In this document: in pieces, positions 8,235 through 15,516 of the stretch
How the letters are laid out: the number at the start of each line of letters is the position of its first letter
How positions within the stretch are numbered: the first letter of the stretch is position 1
Assembly (NCBI GenBank): GCA_029265615.1
Contig: JAJUIB010000014.1
Location: forward strand, 1 to 64,000
Length of the DNA: 64,000 nucleotides
From: Spirochaetota bacterium
Lineage (GTDB): Bacteria; Spirochaetota; Spirochaetia; Treponematales; Rectinemataceae
Direction of reading: 5' to 3'
Notes under the pieces: model-generated
Databases searched by the model: none
What the model saw: only the letters and a program-made list of their open reading frames with translations
Told to the model about the DNA's origin: nothing
Program-made: the position numbers and the translations under genes

Positions 8235-8260
8235 CGCAAGCCTATGTCGTCAGCCGCTCG

Positions 8261-9382
8261 CTAGGCCTGCTCGTCGAACTTAACAGGGAGGATGGAAAGC
8301 TCGGTTTCGCGGTCAAAGTACCGCGCCTTGTCCATAACGGGCGCAAAGGCGATCTCGTCGCCCGACTTGTAGAGGTGGTGGGGCGGAATCTTCGCGACCA
8401 TGGGCTGAGTCGGCGTCGTCGCGTAGAGCTGGATCTCCGCGCCAAGTGGCTCGACCACCGTGACCTTGGCCTTGATGAGGCCGCCTGGCGCCGATCCGCC
8501 CTCTGCAACGACGAGATCCTCGGGGCGGATCCCGAAGGAGACCTCGCGGCCTGCGTAGGGCTTGAGGAGGGCGGCATGATCGGCCGCAGGCTTAAGCCTG
8601 AAGGAACCCTCGTCGAGAATGATCTCTCCACCCTCGTCGAGCACCTTGACAGTGAGGAAGTTCATGGGCGGCGAGCCGATAAAACCCGCGACGAACTTGT
8701 TGATCGGGTGGTTGTACATATAAAGCGGCGAGCCGATCTGCTGGACCTTGCCGTCGCGCATCACGACAATCTTCGTGCCCATCGTCATGGCCTCGATCTG
8801 GTCGTGGGTGACGTAGATCATCGTCGCGTCAAGGCGGTCGTGGAGTTCGATGATCTCCGCGCGCATCTGGACGCGGAGCTTTGCGTCGAGGTTGGAGAGG
8901 GGTTCGTCGAAGAGAAAGACCTTGGGGTTGCGCACGATCGCGCGGCCGACCGCAACGCGCTGGCGCTGGCCGCCCGACAGCTGCTTGGGCCGACGGTCGA
9001 GGAGCTTCTCGATGTCGAGGATGCGCGCCGCCTCGCGCACGCGCTTGTCGATCTCGGCCTTGGGCACCTTGCGGATCTTGAGGCCGAAGGCCATGTTGTC
9101 ATAAACGGTCATGTGGGGGTAGAGCGCGTAGTTCTGGAAAACCATCGCGATGTCACGGTCCTTGGGCGGCACGTCGTTGACGAGCTTGCCATCGATGAGG
9201 AGCTCACCTTCGGTGATGTCCTCAAGGCCCGCGATCATGCGGAGCGTCGTCGACTTGCCGCAGCCCGAAGGGCCGACGAAGACGACAAATTCCTTGTCGT
9301 TGATGGTGATGTTCGCGTTATCGACGGCGCGTACATTACCCTCATACACCTTGCCAATGTTCTTGAGTTCCACCTTCGCCAT
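8261..9382 (-). CDS. Sugar ABC transporter ATPase (MsmK/UgpC/MalK type)
   Basis: The 373 residues carry Walker A GPSGCGKST (37-45), Q-loop Gln83, signature LSGGQ (135-139), Walker B VFLFDEP (155-161), H-loop His193 and a C-terminal regulatory/TOBE region (about 240-373) typical of carbohydrate-importer ATPases. No permease or binding protein is adjacent, so it is probably a shared ATPase energising several CUT1 sugar transporters encoded elsewhere, as with MsmX or MsmK. GGAGGT lies before the ATG, and an independent promoter lies upstream. An alternative is a UgpC glycerol-phosphate role. Confidence 0.92.
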   Translation of the reverse strand: MAKVELKNIGKVYEGNVRAVDNANITINDKEFVVFVGPSGCGKSTTLRMIAGLEDITEGELLIDGKLVNDVPPKDRDIAMVFQNYALYPHMTVYDNMAFGLKIRKVPKAEIDKRVREAARILDIEKLLDRRPKQLSGGQRQRVAVGRAIVRNPKVFLFDEPLSNLDAKLRVQMRAEIIELHDRLDATMIYVTHDQIEAMTMGTKIVVMRDGKVQQIGSPLYMYNHPINKFVAGFIGSPPMNFLTVKVLDEGGEIILDEGSFRLKPAADHAALLKPYAGREVSFGIRPEDLVVAEGGSAPGGLIKAKVTVVEPLGAEIQLYATTPTQPMVAKIPPHHLYKSGDEIAFAPVMDKARYFDRETELSILPVKFDEQA

Positions 9383-9419
9383 AAAACAACCTCCAAAAGG
9401 GAGTTATACTATGGGCGTC

Positions 9420-9448
9420 AGTGTACCCCGCTTTCTCTAAACCGTCAA
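9420..9448 (-). promoter_or_regulatory. Sigma-70 promoter of ABC ATPase gene
   Basis: Minus strand: TTGACG (9443-9448), 17 bp, TACACT (9420-9425). The predicted start is near 9413, giving a leader of about 30 nt that includes GGAGGT before the ATG at 9382. This is a leadered promoter, in contrast to the leaderless set. Confidence 0.7.
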
Positions 9449-9485
9449 ATAAAAGATCGTAAGCATAAACCGCGCCATTTCATGC

Positions 9486-10391
9486 CTAGCCGCGCCGCGC
9501 GCGGGCCCAGGCCTGAAGCAGAATGCCGAAGGCAACCCCCACATTGAGCGAGCCCTTCGCGCCCGCCATCGGTATCGACACCTTGCCGCGCGTACAGCGT
9601 TTAAGGGCCGCCGCGGAAACACCAAGCTCTTCGGAACCGACAATGACGATACCGCGCACAGGAAAGGCAAACTCATCGATCGGCGTCCCGCCGAGCTCGA
9701 GAGCGAAGACCTCGCCCTGGTTCGCATCAAGCGCGGCAAGATCGGCGCGCTCCCAGGGAACGAGCGAGGTCGCCCCCATCGAACTACGCGCGGCGCGCGG
9801 GTGTTCAGGATCGGCCGTGTCGGGGGAGAGTATGAGCTTTTCGAGGCCAAAGGCGTCGGAGCTACGGAACATCGAACCGACGTTGAACGGCGAACGAATG
9901 TCCTCAAGATAAGCGCGCATACCCGGCACTACCTGCCGGGAGGCGATGTCGGGTAGCCCCGTCGAAGGATCGATGAGATCCCAATCGGCCGGCGCTTGAC
10001 CAGTCTCTTTAAGGAGGGCATGGCGGAAGCCGTCAAGCTCGCGGAGGAATTCGGCCCCCGCCGCTAGAGGGGCGGCCGCAAGAGCGCGTGCGGCGCGGCT
10101 GCGCAGGGGCTCGGGCGTTCCCCTGTCTGCGGCGAAAAAAGCAAGGAGCTCGGCCGCATAAGCCCTCGCGGCAGGAGCCGCGCCGGCAGGAGCCGCGCCG
10201 GCAGGAGCCGCGCCGGCAGGAGCCACGTCGGCGCACGACACTTCACAGCTCTCCGCGCAGGGAAGGACTTCGCCCACCGGCGCCGTGGCCTTGTGTTCAA
10301 GGAGACTCCGCTCCACCGCCTCGAGAACCAGGGCCGCTTTCCGCATTCGATGCCGCGGGTGGAGCCGCGCGAGCTTTTGAATCGGAATCAC
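9486..10391 (-). CDS. SpoU/TrmH-family RNA 2'-O-methyltransferase
   Basis: A SAM-dependent SPOUT methyltransferase acting on rRNA or tRNA ribose; the target nucleotide cannot be read from sequence. The 301 residues show motif 1 FNVGSMFRSSDAFG (from 169), motif 2 GSEELGVS (252-259) and motif 3 SIPMAGAKGSLNVGVA (272-287), the last forming the knot. An unusual N-terminal extension (about 1-150) contains an Ala-Pro-Gly repeat encoded by 15-bp DNA repeats. The GTG start lies 2 bp after the upstream stop; the N-terminal IQKLARLHPRHRMRKA makes sense only with this start. It is cotranscribed with the iron-ADH relative. Confidence 0.87.
   Translation of the reverse strand: MIPIQKLARLHPRHRMRKAALVLEAVERSLLEHKATAPVGEVLPCAESCEVSCADVAPAGAAPAGAAPAGAAPAARAYAAELLAFFAADRGTPEPLRSRAARALAAAPLAAGAEFLRELDGFRHALLKETGQAPADWDLIDPSTGLPDIASRQVVPGMRAYLEDIRSPFNVGSMFRSSDAFGLEKLILSPDTADPEHPRAARSSMGATSLVPWERADLAALDANQGEVFALELGGTPIDEFAFPVRGIVIVGSEELGVSAAALKRCTRGKVSIPMAGAKGSLNVGVAFGILLQAWARARRG
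10171..10230 (+). repeat. 15-bp tandem repeat inside SpoU gene
   Basis: Three perfect copies of GCAGGAGCCGCGCCG (10171-10215) and a fourth with two changes (10216-10230). On the coding strand they encode repeated Ala-Pro-Ala-Gly-Ala in the N-terminal extension. The unit length is a multiple of three, so copy-number changes keep the frame. Confidence 0.9.
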
Positions 10392-10393
10392 GG

Positions 10394-11554
10394 TCAGTAG
10401 GCGGTTTTCACGAAGTCAAAGACATCGTCGACCGACACCGCACGCGGCAGGTAATTCATGAAGTCGAGCTCGCGGGCGTCGCGGGCGACTTCCACAAGGC
10501 GGTCGAGGGAAAGGTCGAAATCCTTGAGCCTACTCGGGATCTTGAGGAGGCCGAGGCGCGTCCGTAGCCATTCAACCGCTTTCGCCGCCGCCTCAATCGA
10601 AGGTAGTGGCCCCTCCTCCCGTCCAAGAAGCGGAAGGAGCGCCGCGACCTTTTCAAGCCGACTCTTCGCGGCAGCCTCCATGGAGTAGGGGAGAAAAATC
10701 GCGGCAAGACTCGACTTAGGCACGTCATAGCGCGCATTGACCGCAAGCGACAGGGCGCTCCCCATGCCCGGCGCGCTTAAGCCCTGCGCCACCGCGGCGA
10801 GAAAAGCGCCGCGCCAAGCCTCTGCGCGGGCGGCAGGATCGTCGGGCCGGGCGATGAGAGCGTCGAGCGCCGCCGCAAGCAAACTCACCGCCCGCTCCGC
10901 AAGGAGGTCGCTCATAAACGAGGAGCGTGCAGAGATGTACGATTCGATGGCGCCCATGAGTCCGTCGATGACACAGGCTGCGGCCATCTTCGGCGAAAGG
11001 CCCAAGGAGAGATTCGGATCGATGAGCACGGCCGCAGGCCCCGTCCCCGGCGCTCGGACAAGACGGATGCGGCGGTCTCGGCCATCGACGAGCGCAAGGG
11101 ACTCGTCGGTCATAAAGCCATGGCGAAGCGAAGTGGGGAGCTCAATGAGGGGGAGCGGTGAGACGCCGAGCGGCCGACCGTCAAGAAGCGCGTCGATGTC
11201 CAGGCGCGCGGGGGCGCAGGCGGCGACCGCGCGCGCGATCATGAGCGTCTTTATACCGCCCATCGCGATGACGAGGGGGGCGCGGGAGCCGCGCGCGAGC
11301 CTGAGCGCGTCGTCCGCGGTCCGTGATGTGGCGCGGCTCGGCACCTCGTCAAAGAGGAGCACCTGCACGCCGCGGTCCTCAAGAAGGCCGCGCACGCGGT
11401 CGACCGCCTTTGCCTCATGGAGTAGCGGATCGGCGATGAGGAGGGCTCGGGGCGAGGCGGCGAGCGCATATTCCCCCACGAGCAGTGGAAGTCTGAGGAG
11501 CGAGTCTGGTCCAAGCCATATCCGCGGTCGAACCGCAAAGGTAAAGTCAGCCAT
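10394..11554 (-). CDS. Iron-ADH-fold protein lacking metal and NAD motifs
   Basis: The 386 residues follow the group III (iron-containing) alcohol dehydrogenase fold: an N-terminal Rossmann-like half and a helical C-terminal half. Key residues are missing. The NAD loop GGGSxxD reads AMGGIKTLM (97-105). In the DALTHAIE motif only Asp197 of DGLMGAIE remains, with Gly201 where His is expected. The downstream HALAHPLG..PHG region reads SALSLAVN..PKS (266-281), without His. It is probably a pseudoenzyme or has a changed activity. The start at 11554 has AGGGAGC before it; a longer frame upstream would overlap a terminator. It precedes the SpoU gene by 2 bp. Confidence 0.7.
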   Translation of the reverse strand: MADFTFAVRPRIWLGPDSLLRLPLLVGEYALAASPRALLIADPLLHEAKAVDRVRGLLEDRGVQVLLFDEVPSRATSRTADDALRLARGSRAPLVIAMGGIKTLMIARAVAACAPARLDIDALLDGRPLGVSPLPLIELPTSLRHGFMTDESLALVDGRDRRIRLVRAPGTGPAAVLIDPNLSLGLSPKMAAACVIDGLMGAIESYISARSSFMSDLLAERAVSLLAAALDALIARPDDPAARAEAWRGAFLAAVAQGLSAPGMGSALSLAVNARYDVPKSSLAAIFLPYSMEAAAKSRLEKVAALLPLLGREEGPLPSIEAAAKAVEWLRTRLGLLKIPSRLKDFDLSLDRLVEVARDARELDFMNYLPRAVSVDDVFDFVKTAY

Positions 11555-11607
11555 GCACGAAGCTCCCTGCGCCGAGCCCGCCGTGAGAGGAGGGCCGGAT
11601 GCGCCGT

Positions 11608-11638
11608 AAAAAAAAGGGCGGAAGACACGCTCCCGCCC
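11608..11638 (-). terminator. Intrinsic terminator of flgM
   Basis: Minus strand: stem GGGCGG / CCGCCC with an 11-nt loop, followed by eight T. It lies just after the flgM stop and upstream of the iron-ADH-like gene, so it separates the two units. Confidence 0.88.
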
Positions 11639-11665
11639 TCTCAATCTTGCAACGAAAAATCTTGC

Positions 11666-11950
11666 TTAGCCGAGTAGCTGGTCGAGAATACGGTCGGCGG
11701 TGAGGCTGATAACCGCGTCATTGAGGTAGGCGGGGTCATCGATTTTTGCCTTGAGCTCGGCAATGCGGTCGGTGCGCAGGTCGGGAGCCGCCTTGGCGAT
11801 CTCCACCGCGGTATAGAGCTCGGCCTTCTCGGCCGCGTCGCTCGAAATGGCGACCGAATCCCCCCGGGCAGGGCGCGGGGTCCTGCCGGACTGAGCTGCC
11901 TTCTGGGGATCTCGGATCGGATCTATCGAGTTTAGGCGATCAATGGTCAT
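11666..11950 (-). CDS. flgM: Anti-sigma-28 factor FlgM
   Basis: Binds and holds sigma-28 (FliA/WhiG type) until the flagellar hook is complete. The 94 residues have the usual FlgM layout: a disordered, Ser/Pro/Arg-containing N-terminus (MTIDRLNSIDPI..) and a conserved sigma-binding C-terminal half with DLRTDRIAELKAKI (57-70) and a helical end LTADRILDQLLG. Family length is normally 85-105. AGGGG precedes the ATG by 8 nt, and a sigma-28-like promoter lies upstream, so it may be under the control of its own target. It is flanked by an intrinsic terminator and forms a single-gene unit. Confidence 0.92.
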   Translation of the reverse strand: MTIDRLNSIDPIRDPQKAAQSGRTPRPARGDSVAISSDAAEKAELYTAVEIAKAAPDLRTDRIAELKAKIDDPAYLNDAVISLTADRILDQLLG

Positions 11951-11975
11951 CTAGCGCCCCTGCCTTTCACCTGAA

Positions 11976-12003
11976 TTATCGGCGACGGCCTAGAAATAGT
12001 TTA
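11976..12003 (-). promoter_or_regulatory. Sigma-28-type promoter of flgM
   Basis: Minus strand: TAAACTAT (11996-12003), 12 bp, GCCGATAA (11976-11983). The -10 box matches the sigma-28 consensus at all eight positions, and the -35 keeps TAAA. The spacer is one base longer than the enteric consensus. Its -35 overlaps the rsmI stop codon. Placement about 25 bp before the flgM ATG supports function. Confidence 0.75.
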
Positions 12004-12681
12004 CGCCAATTTGCCGCCGGCGACAAGCACCGCAAATTCGCCCCGCACCTCGTCGGGCCCGGAAAAGCGCGCAAGCGCCTCTGCCGCCCTGCCCACGACG
12101 AACTCCTCGTGGACCTTGGTCATCTCCCGGCCGATGCAGAGCTGCCGCGCCGCGTCGATCGCAACAATGTCGGTAAGGAGCTTGACGATGCGGTGGGGGG
12201 ATTCGTACACGAGAAAGGCCTCCTCGCGCGCCATAAGCTCGGCAAGGCGGCTGCGCCTGCGGCCCGGCTTAGGCGAAAGAAAGCCCTCGAAAAGCACCGC
12301 CCGGCCGCCCAGACCGGCGGCGGAGATAAGTGCGGCGAAGGCGCTCGGACCAGGTATGGGTTCGACCCGATGGCCGGCTTCCCGGGCACTCCGGACGAAA
12401 AGCGCGCCTGGATCGGAGAGGCCGGGCGTGCCTGCGTCACTGCAGTAGGCGACATGCTTACCATCGGCAAGGAGGGCGAGTATGCGTTGCGCGCCTTTTT
12501 CCTCGTCGTAGGCATAGCAGGCGACGAGTGGCTTTTTGATGCCATAGTGCGTAAGGAGCTTGAGTGTATGCCGCGTGTCCTCGCAGGCGACGACGTCAGC
12601 GGATTTAAGCGTTTCCAGGGCACGGAGCGTGATGTCGCCGAGATTACCGATGGGGGTCGCGACGATGGAGAGCGTGGCCAT
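12001..12681 (-). CDS. rsmI: 16S rRNA 2'-O-ribose C1402 methyltransferase RsmI
   Basis: A SAM-dependent tetrapyrrole-methylase-fold enzyme that methylates ribose at C1402 of 16S rRNA. The 226 residues begin MATLSIVATPIGNLGDIT, the family's signature start, followed by ACEDTRHT, YCSDAGTPGLSDPG, IPGPSA and VYESPHRI. The start at 12681 is preferred over an upstream in-frame GTG because a TTGACC-18-CATACT promoter ends 7 nt before it. The stop codon overlaps the flgM promoter. The gene is divergent from the zinc-ribbon gene. Confidence 0.93.
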   Translation of the reverse strand: MATLSIVATPIGNLGDITLRALETLKSADVVACEDTRHTLKLLTHYGIKKPLVACYAYDEEKGAQRILALLADGKHVAYCSDAGTPGLSDPGALFVRSAREAGHRVEPIPGPSAFAALISAAGLGGRAVLFEGFLSPKPGRRRSRLAELMAREEAFLVYESPHRIVKLLTDIVAIDAARQLCIGREMTKVHEEFVVGRAAEALARFSGPDEVRGEFAVLVAGGKLA

Positions 12682-12688
12682 GGGTAGG

Positions 12689-12718
12689 AGTATGGCCACG
12701 GCGCGAGAAAGGGGTCAA
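12689..12718 (-). promoter_or_regulatory. Promoter of rsmI, leaderless type
   Basis: Minus strand: TTGACC (12713-12718), 18 bp, CATACT (12689-12694), then 7 nt to the ATG at 12681. No Shine-Dalgarno sequence is present. Confidence 0.6.
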
Positions 12719-12775
12719 GGCGCCCGCACAAGACGGGGCTGGCGGCGCGCAGGGCGGCTGGCTATACTCCTCCTC

Positions 12776-13189
12776 GTGGCTCTCGCCGTTTTTGTCGCCC
12801 TGGTCGCATCAGGACTCGCGGCCGGCCTTCTCGCCTATCTTGCAGGCAGCCCTGAGGCGAGCCTGCGGCGTCGAGGCGCAAAGCAAAGCTCCCGCGCACA
12901 GGAGGTGGACAGCACGGGGCCCCGGCCCCACAGCTGCCCGCTCTGCGGCTCGCTCCTTGCCCCGGGAGAACGGGTCAAATCCGATGTCGTTCCCGGCAAA
13001 GGCGACCGCCTCATGCGTATTTTCGGCTGCGCCCGTTGCTGGCCGGCGGAGCAAGGCTCCCTCGTCAGAACCTGTCCTGTCTGCCACGGCGACATTCCAC
13101 CCCAGGGCCACGCCGTAGCCCGACTTTTCGAACGCCCCGGACGCAAGCACGTCCACATTCTCGGCTGCAGTTCCTGTCGACACGGATGA
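12776..13189 (+). CDS. Membrane-anchored double zinc-ribbon protein
   Basis: A hydrophobic segment (residues 1-24 from the GTG at 12776) is followed by two cysteine modules: CPLCGSLLAPGE with a distal CARCW, and CPVCHGDIPPQGH with a distal CSSC. These look like two rubredoxin-like or zinc-ribbon knuckles in the cytoplasm or periplasm. Function is unknown. The start is uncertain: in-frame ATGs at 12680 and 12692 would add a basic N-terminus but would place the rsmI promoter inside this gene. TATACT at 12763-12768 lies 7 nt before the GTG, with a poor -35. It could be a redox or metal-responsive membrane protein; I do not recognise the family. Confidence 0.6.
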   Translation: MALAVFVALVASGLAAGLLAYLAGSPEASLRRRGAKQSSRAQEVDSTGPRPHSCPLCGSLLAPGERVKSDVVPGKGDRLMRIFGCARCWPAEQGSLVRTCPVCHGDIPPQGHAVARLFERPGRKHVHILGCSSCRHG

Positions 13190-13251
13190 GGCGCCCGGAG
13201 GCGTAGTAGCGTACGGCGGCAGGCCGCCCCTCGATCAAGGATGGAGTTGCG

Positions 13252-14349
13252 ATGCAAGGCAAAAACGTACGGCGCATTCTGTTTCTCGTTCTCTTTCTCG
13301 CGCTGTTTCTTCTCGTCGCGCGGCTTTTTTACCCCTTTCTCACGATCCTCCTCTGGTCGGGACTGCTGTACGCACTCCTTGCCCCCCTCTATGAACGACT
13401 TGTCCGCCGACGCGACGGCAGCCAGAGGCGGCTCCATGTGCGCGGCATCATCGCAGGCGCCCTTTCCCTCGGCGGGGTTCTTCTTATCATCCTCCCCCTC
13501 GTCTTCCTTGCGACGAGCATGGTGCGCCAGCTGGGCGATCTTGCCGCGTGGCTCCGCCGGCTCCTCGAACAGCATCCGGAATTTCTCGACCTTTCACCTG
13601 AGGGACTCGTCGGCGGCTTTCTCTTCCGCCTCACCGATGGCGCACTCAACCTATCGGCGATCGACCTCCGTAGCGAACTATACGGCTTGTTCGCGGCACG
13701 CTCGAGCCACATCATCGGGCTCTCAGGCGCGCTCATTAAAAACCTCGCAGGCTTTCTCCTCTCGCTCGCCTTTATGGTCTTCACGCTCTATTTCTTTTTC
13801 GTCGACGGCGGCCACCTCATCCGCGTCCTCATCGGCGCCATTCCGATCGAAAAGGAGTACACGCGGCTCTTTTTGCGCAAGTTCCGCGACACAAGCCGCC
13901 AGCTCGTCATGGGCTTTTTCCTCATAGCCCTCTACCAGGCCGTCGCCGCCTTTATCCTTTTTAGCCTCTTCAAGGTGCAAGGCGCCCTCGTCCTCGCGGC
14001 GCTCACAGCGGTCTCCTCATTCATCCCGATGGTCGGCACAGGCCTTGTGTGGCTACCCGTCAGCGCGCTCAGACTGCTTTCGGGCGACATCGCAGGCGGC
14101 ATCGCCCTCCTCGTCCTTTCGGCCTTTTTCATCTCGACCCTCGACAATTTTATCCGCCCCTTTCTCTTGGGCGAGCGCCTCCAGCTCCATCCCCTCCTCA
14201 TCTTTTTTTCGATTCTCGGGGGAATTGAACTCTTCGGCTTCAACGGCCTCATCCTCGGGCCACTTATTCTGATACTCTTTTTTACGGGGGTTAGACTCTA
14301 CGACCAGGTCTACGAGCGCGAACCCGAGGCCGAGGAGGGAGAAGCCTAA
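13252..14349 (+). CDS. AI-2E family transporter (PerM/TqsA type)
   Basis: The 365-residue integral membrane protein has the family layout: two N-terminal segments (about 8-45), another pair near 65-95, a hydrophilic region (about 100-160), then several C-terminal segments. The conserved region is FIPMVGTGLVWLP .. LDNFIRPFLLGERLQLHPLLIFFS .. GLILGPL. Members export or exchange varied small solutes; only a few relate to autoinducer-2, so no substrate is claimed. A GGAG lies before the ATG. It converges on the PHP gene, and the two stop codons overlap within CTAA. Confidence 0.87.
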   Translation: MQGKNVRRILFLVLFLALFLLVARLFYPFLTILLWSGLLYALLAPLYERLVRRRDGSQRRLHVRGIIAGALSLGGVLLIILPLVFLATSMVRQLGDLAAWLRRLLEQHPEFLDLSPEGLVGGFLFRLTDGALNLSAIDLRSELYGLFAARSSHIIGLSGALIKNLAGFLLSLAFMVFTLYFFFVDGGHLIRVLIGAIPIEKEYTRLFLRKFRDTSRQLVMGFFLIALYQAVAAFILFSLFKVQGALVLAALTAVSSFIPMVGTGLVWLPVSALRLLSGDIAGGIALLVLSAFFISTLDNFIRPFLLGERLQLHPLLIFFSILGGIELFGFNGLILGPLILILFFTGVRLYDQVYEREPEAEEGEA

Positions 14350-15278
14350 CGGGCGAGTTCCGCAAGAAAGGAATCCGCGATCGCGACGCCGCCAGAGGTC
14401 CGTCCGAGCCGGCGCTCGGGGCGAATGGCGCCGTGATAGTCGCTCCCCGCCGTGATCCTCAAGCCGCGCGCACGGCCCATCTCTTCGAGGCGCCGGCACT
14501 GGCCAAATTTCGCGGTGGGGTGATAGGCCTCGATGCCGTCGATGCCGAGCTCTTTCCACTCGTCCATGAGCGTCGCAAGGCGAGACTTCGACACAAAGAG
14601 CGAATAGGGGTGGGCCACCACGGCAAGCCCGCCCGCCTCGTGGACAAGGGCGATGGCCGCCGCAAGATCGAGGGTCTCCTTGGGCTCGTAAAAGGGGCGT
14701 CCTTTGGCAAGGTAGCGCGCAAAGGCATCCTGGCGGTTTTTCGCGGCGCGGCGCGCGACTAAAAGGCTTGCAATGTGGGGCCGCCCCGGCCTCAGGCCGC
14801 CTGAAATCGCGCTGAGCTCCTCCATCGTCGCCGGAATACCCGCCTTGTTGATGCGCCCGAGGATGCGGCGGTTTCGCTCCTCGCGGGCACGCCCCAGGCC
14901 CTCGAGGGCGGCGGCAAGCCGCGCAAGGCCAGAGTCAGCGGCCCCGCCCGGCGCCGCAAGATCGAGGCCTAGGAGGTGAAATTCGCCGGGCTCGAAGGCG
15001 ATTTCGATCTCGACCCCGCGGATAAAGCGGAAGGGCACGGCGCCTTCGGTCGAGGCGGCGCCTTCGGTCGAGGCGGCGCCTTCGGTCGAGGCGGCGCCTT
15101 CGGTCGAGGCGGCGCCTGCGGGCGCCGCGGCGGCAGCCGCGGCCTCGTCCAGGCCCGCGATCGTATCGTGATCGGTGAGGGCAAGGGCGGAAAGGCCGCG
15201 CTCCCGCGCAAGCGCAACAAGGGCGGCGGGGGAGAGGCTTCCGTCACTCGCCGAGGAATGGCTATGGAGGTCAACCAC
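14346..15278 (-). CDS. PHP-domain phosphoesterase
   Basis: A metal-dependent phosphoesterase of the TrpH/YciV type, which may act on nucleoside 3',5'-bisphosphates or short RNA. The 310 residues begin VVDLHSHSSASDG with metal-binding His residues, followed by ALTDHDT, a GVEIE motif, VVAHP and a C-terminal SDYH. An Ala-Ser-Thr-Glu-Gly repeat (about residues 54-81) is inserted just after the first metal motifs. I chose GTG 15278, which places the start directly at the conserved domain and 10 nt after a TAGTAT -10; ATG 15302 is an in-frame alternative. Confidence 0.82.
   Translation of the reverse strand: MVDLHSHSSASDGSLSPAALVALARERGLSALALTDHDTIAGLDEAAAAAAAPAGAASTEGAASTEGAASTEGAASTEGAVPFRFIRGVEIEIAFEPGEFHLLGLDLAAPGGAADSGLARLAAALEGLGRAREERNRRILGRINKAGIPATMEELSAISGGLRPGRPHIASLLVARRAAKNRQDAFARYLAKGRPFYEPKETLDLAAAIALVHEAGGLAVVAHPYSLFVSKSRLATLMDEWKELGIDGIEAYHPTAKFGQCRRLEEMGRARGLRITAGSDYHGAIRPERRLGRTSGGVAIADSFLAELAR
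15040..15111 (+). repeat. 18-bp tandem repeat inside PHP gene
   Basis: Four perfect, adjacent copies of GCGCCTTCGGTCGAGGCG. On the coding strand they encode Ala-Ala-Ser-Thr-Glu-Gly repeats. Perfect identity of all copies suggests recent slippage expansion; the frame is always kept. Confidence 0.93.
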
Positions 15279-15288
15279 GATGTTCAGG

Positions 15289-15318
15289 ATACTAGCCCGC
15301 ATGAGATGGCTTTCACAA
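15289..15318 (-). promoter_or_regulatory. Promoter of PHP gene, near-leaderless
   Basis: Minus strand: TTGTGA (15313-15318), 18 bp, TAGTAT (15289-15294), then 10 nt to the GTG at 15278. No Shine-Dalgarno sequence is visible. Confidence 0.5.
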
Positions 15319-15406
15319 GGAGCATTAGCCACGCCCGCAGGCGCCTCCTTGCGCCCCGCCTCCGCTCGGAGCGCCTGAGCCACAAGCCCTTCCACTGGAT
15401 TCCTCC

Positions 15407-15436
15407 TTGCCGGTAGCTAAAAAGCAGACCTATAAT
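15407..15436 (+). promoter_or_regulatory. Promoter of pyrophosphatase gene
   Basis: TTGCCG (15407-15412), 18 bp, TATAAT (15431-15436, perfect). It gives a leader of about 75 nt ending in a strong AAAGGAGG before the ATG at 15517. Confidence 0.65.
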
Positions 15437-15516
15437 CCAGCCCGTACCTTGAAAGGCCGCGCGCCGCCCGAGAGCGCCTACGAAGGCGCGAAAAAGGCGT
15501 GCACAAAGGAGGCTCC

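Noticed and set aside
15040-15111. Short CRISPR-like array
   Set aside because: The four 18-bp copies are directly adjacent with no spacers, and they lie in frame inside the PHP gene.
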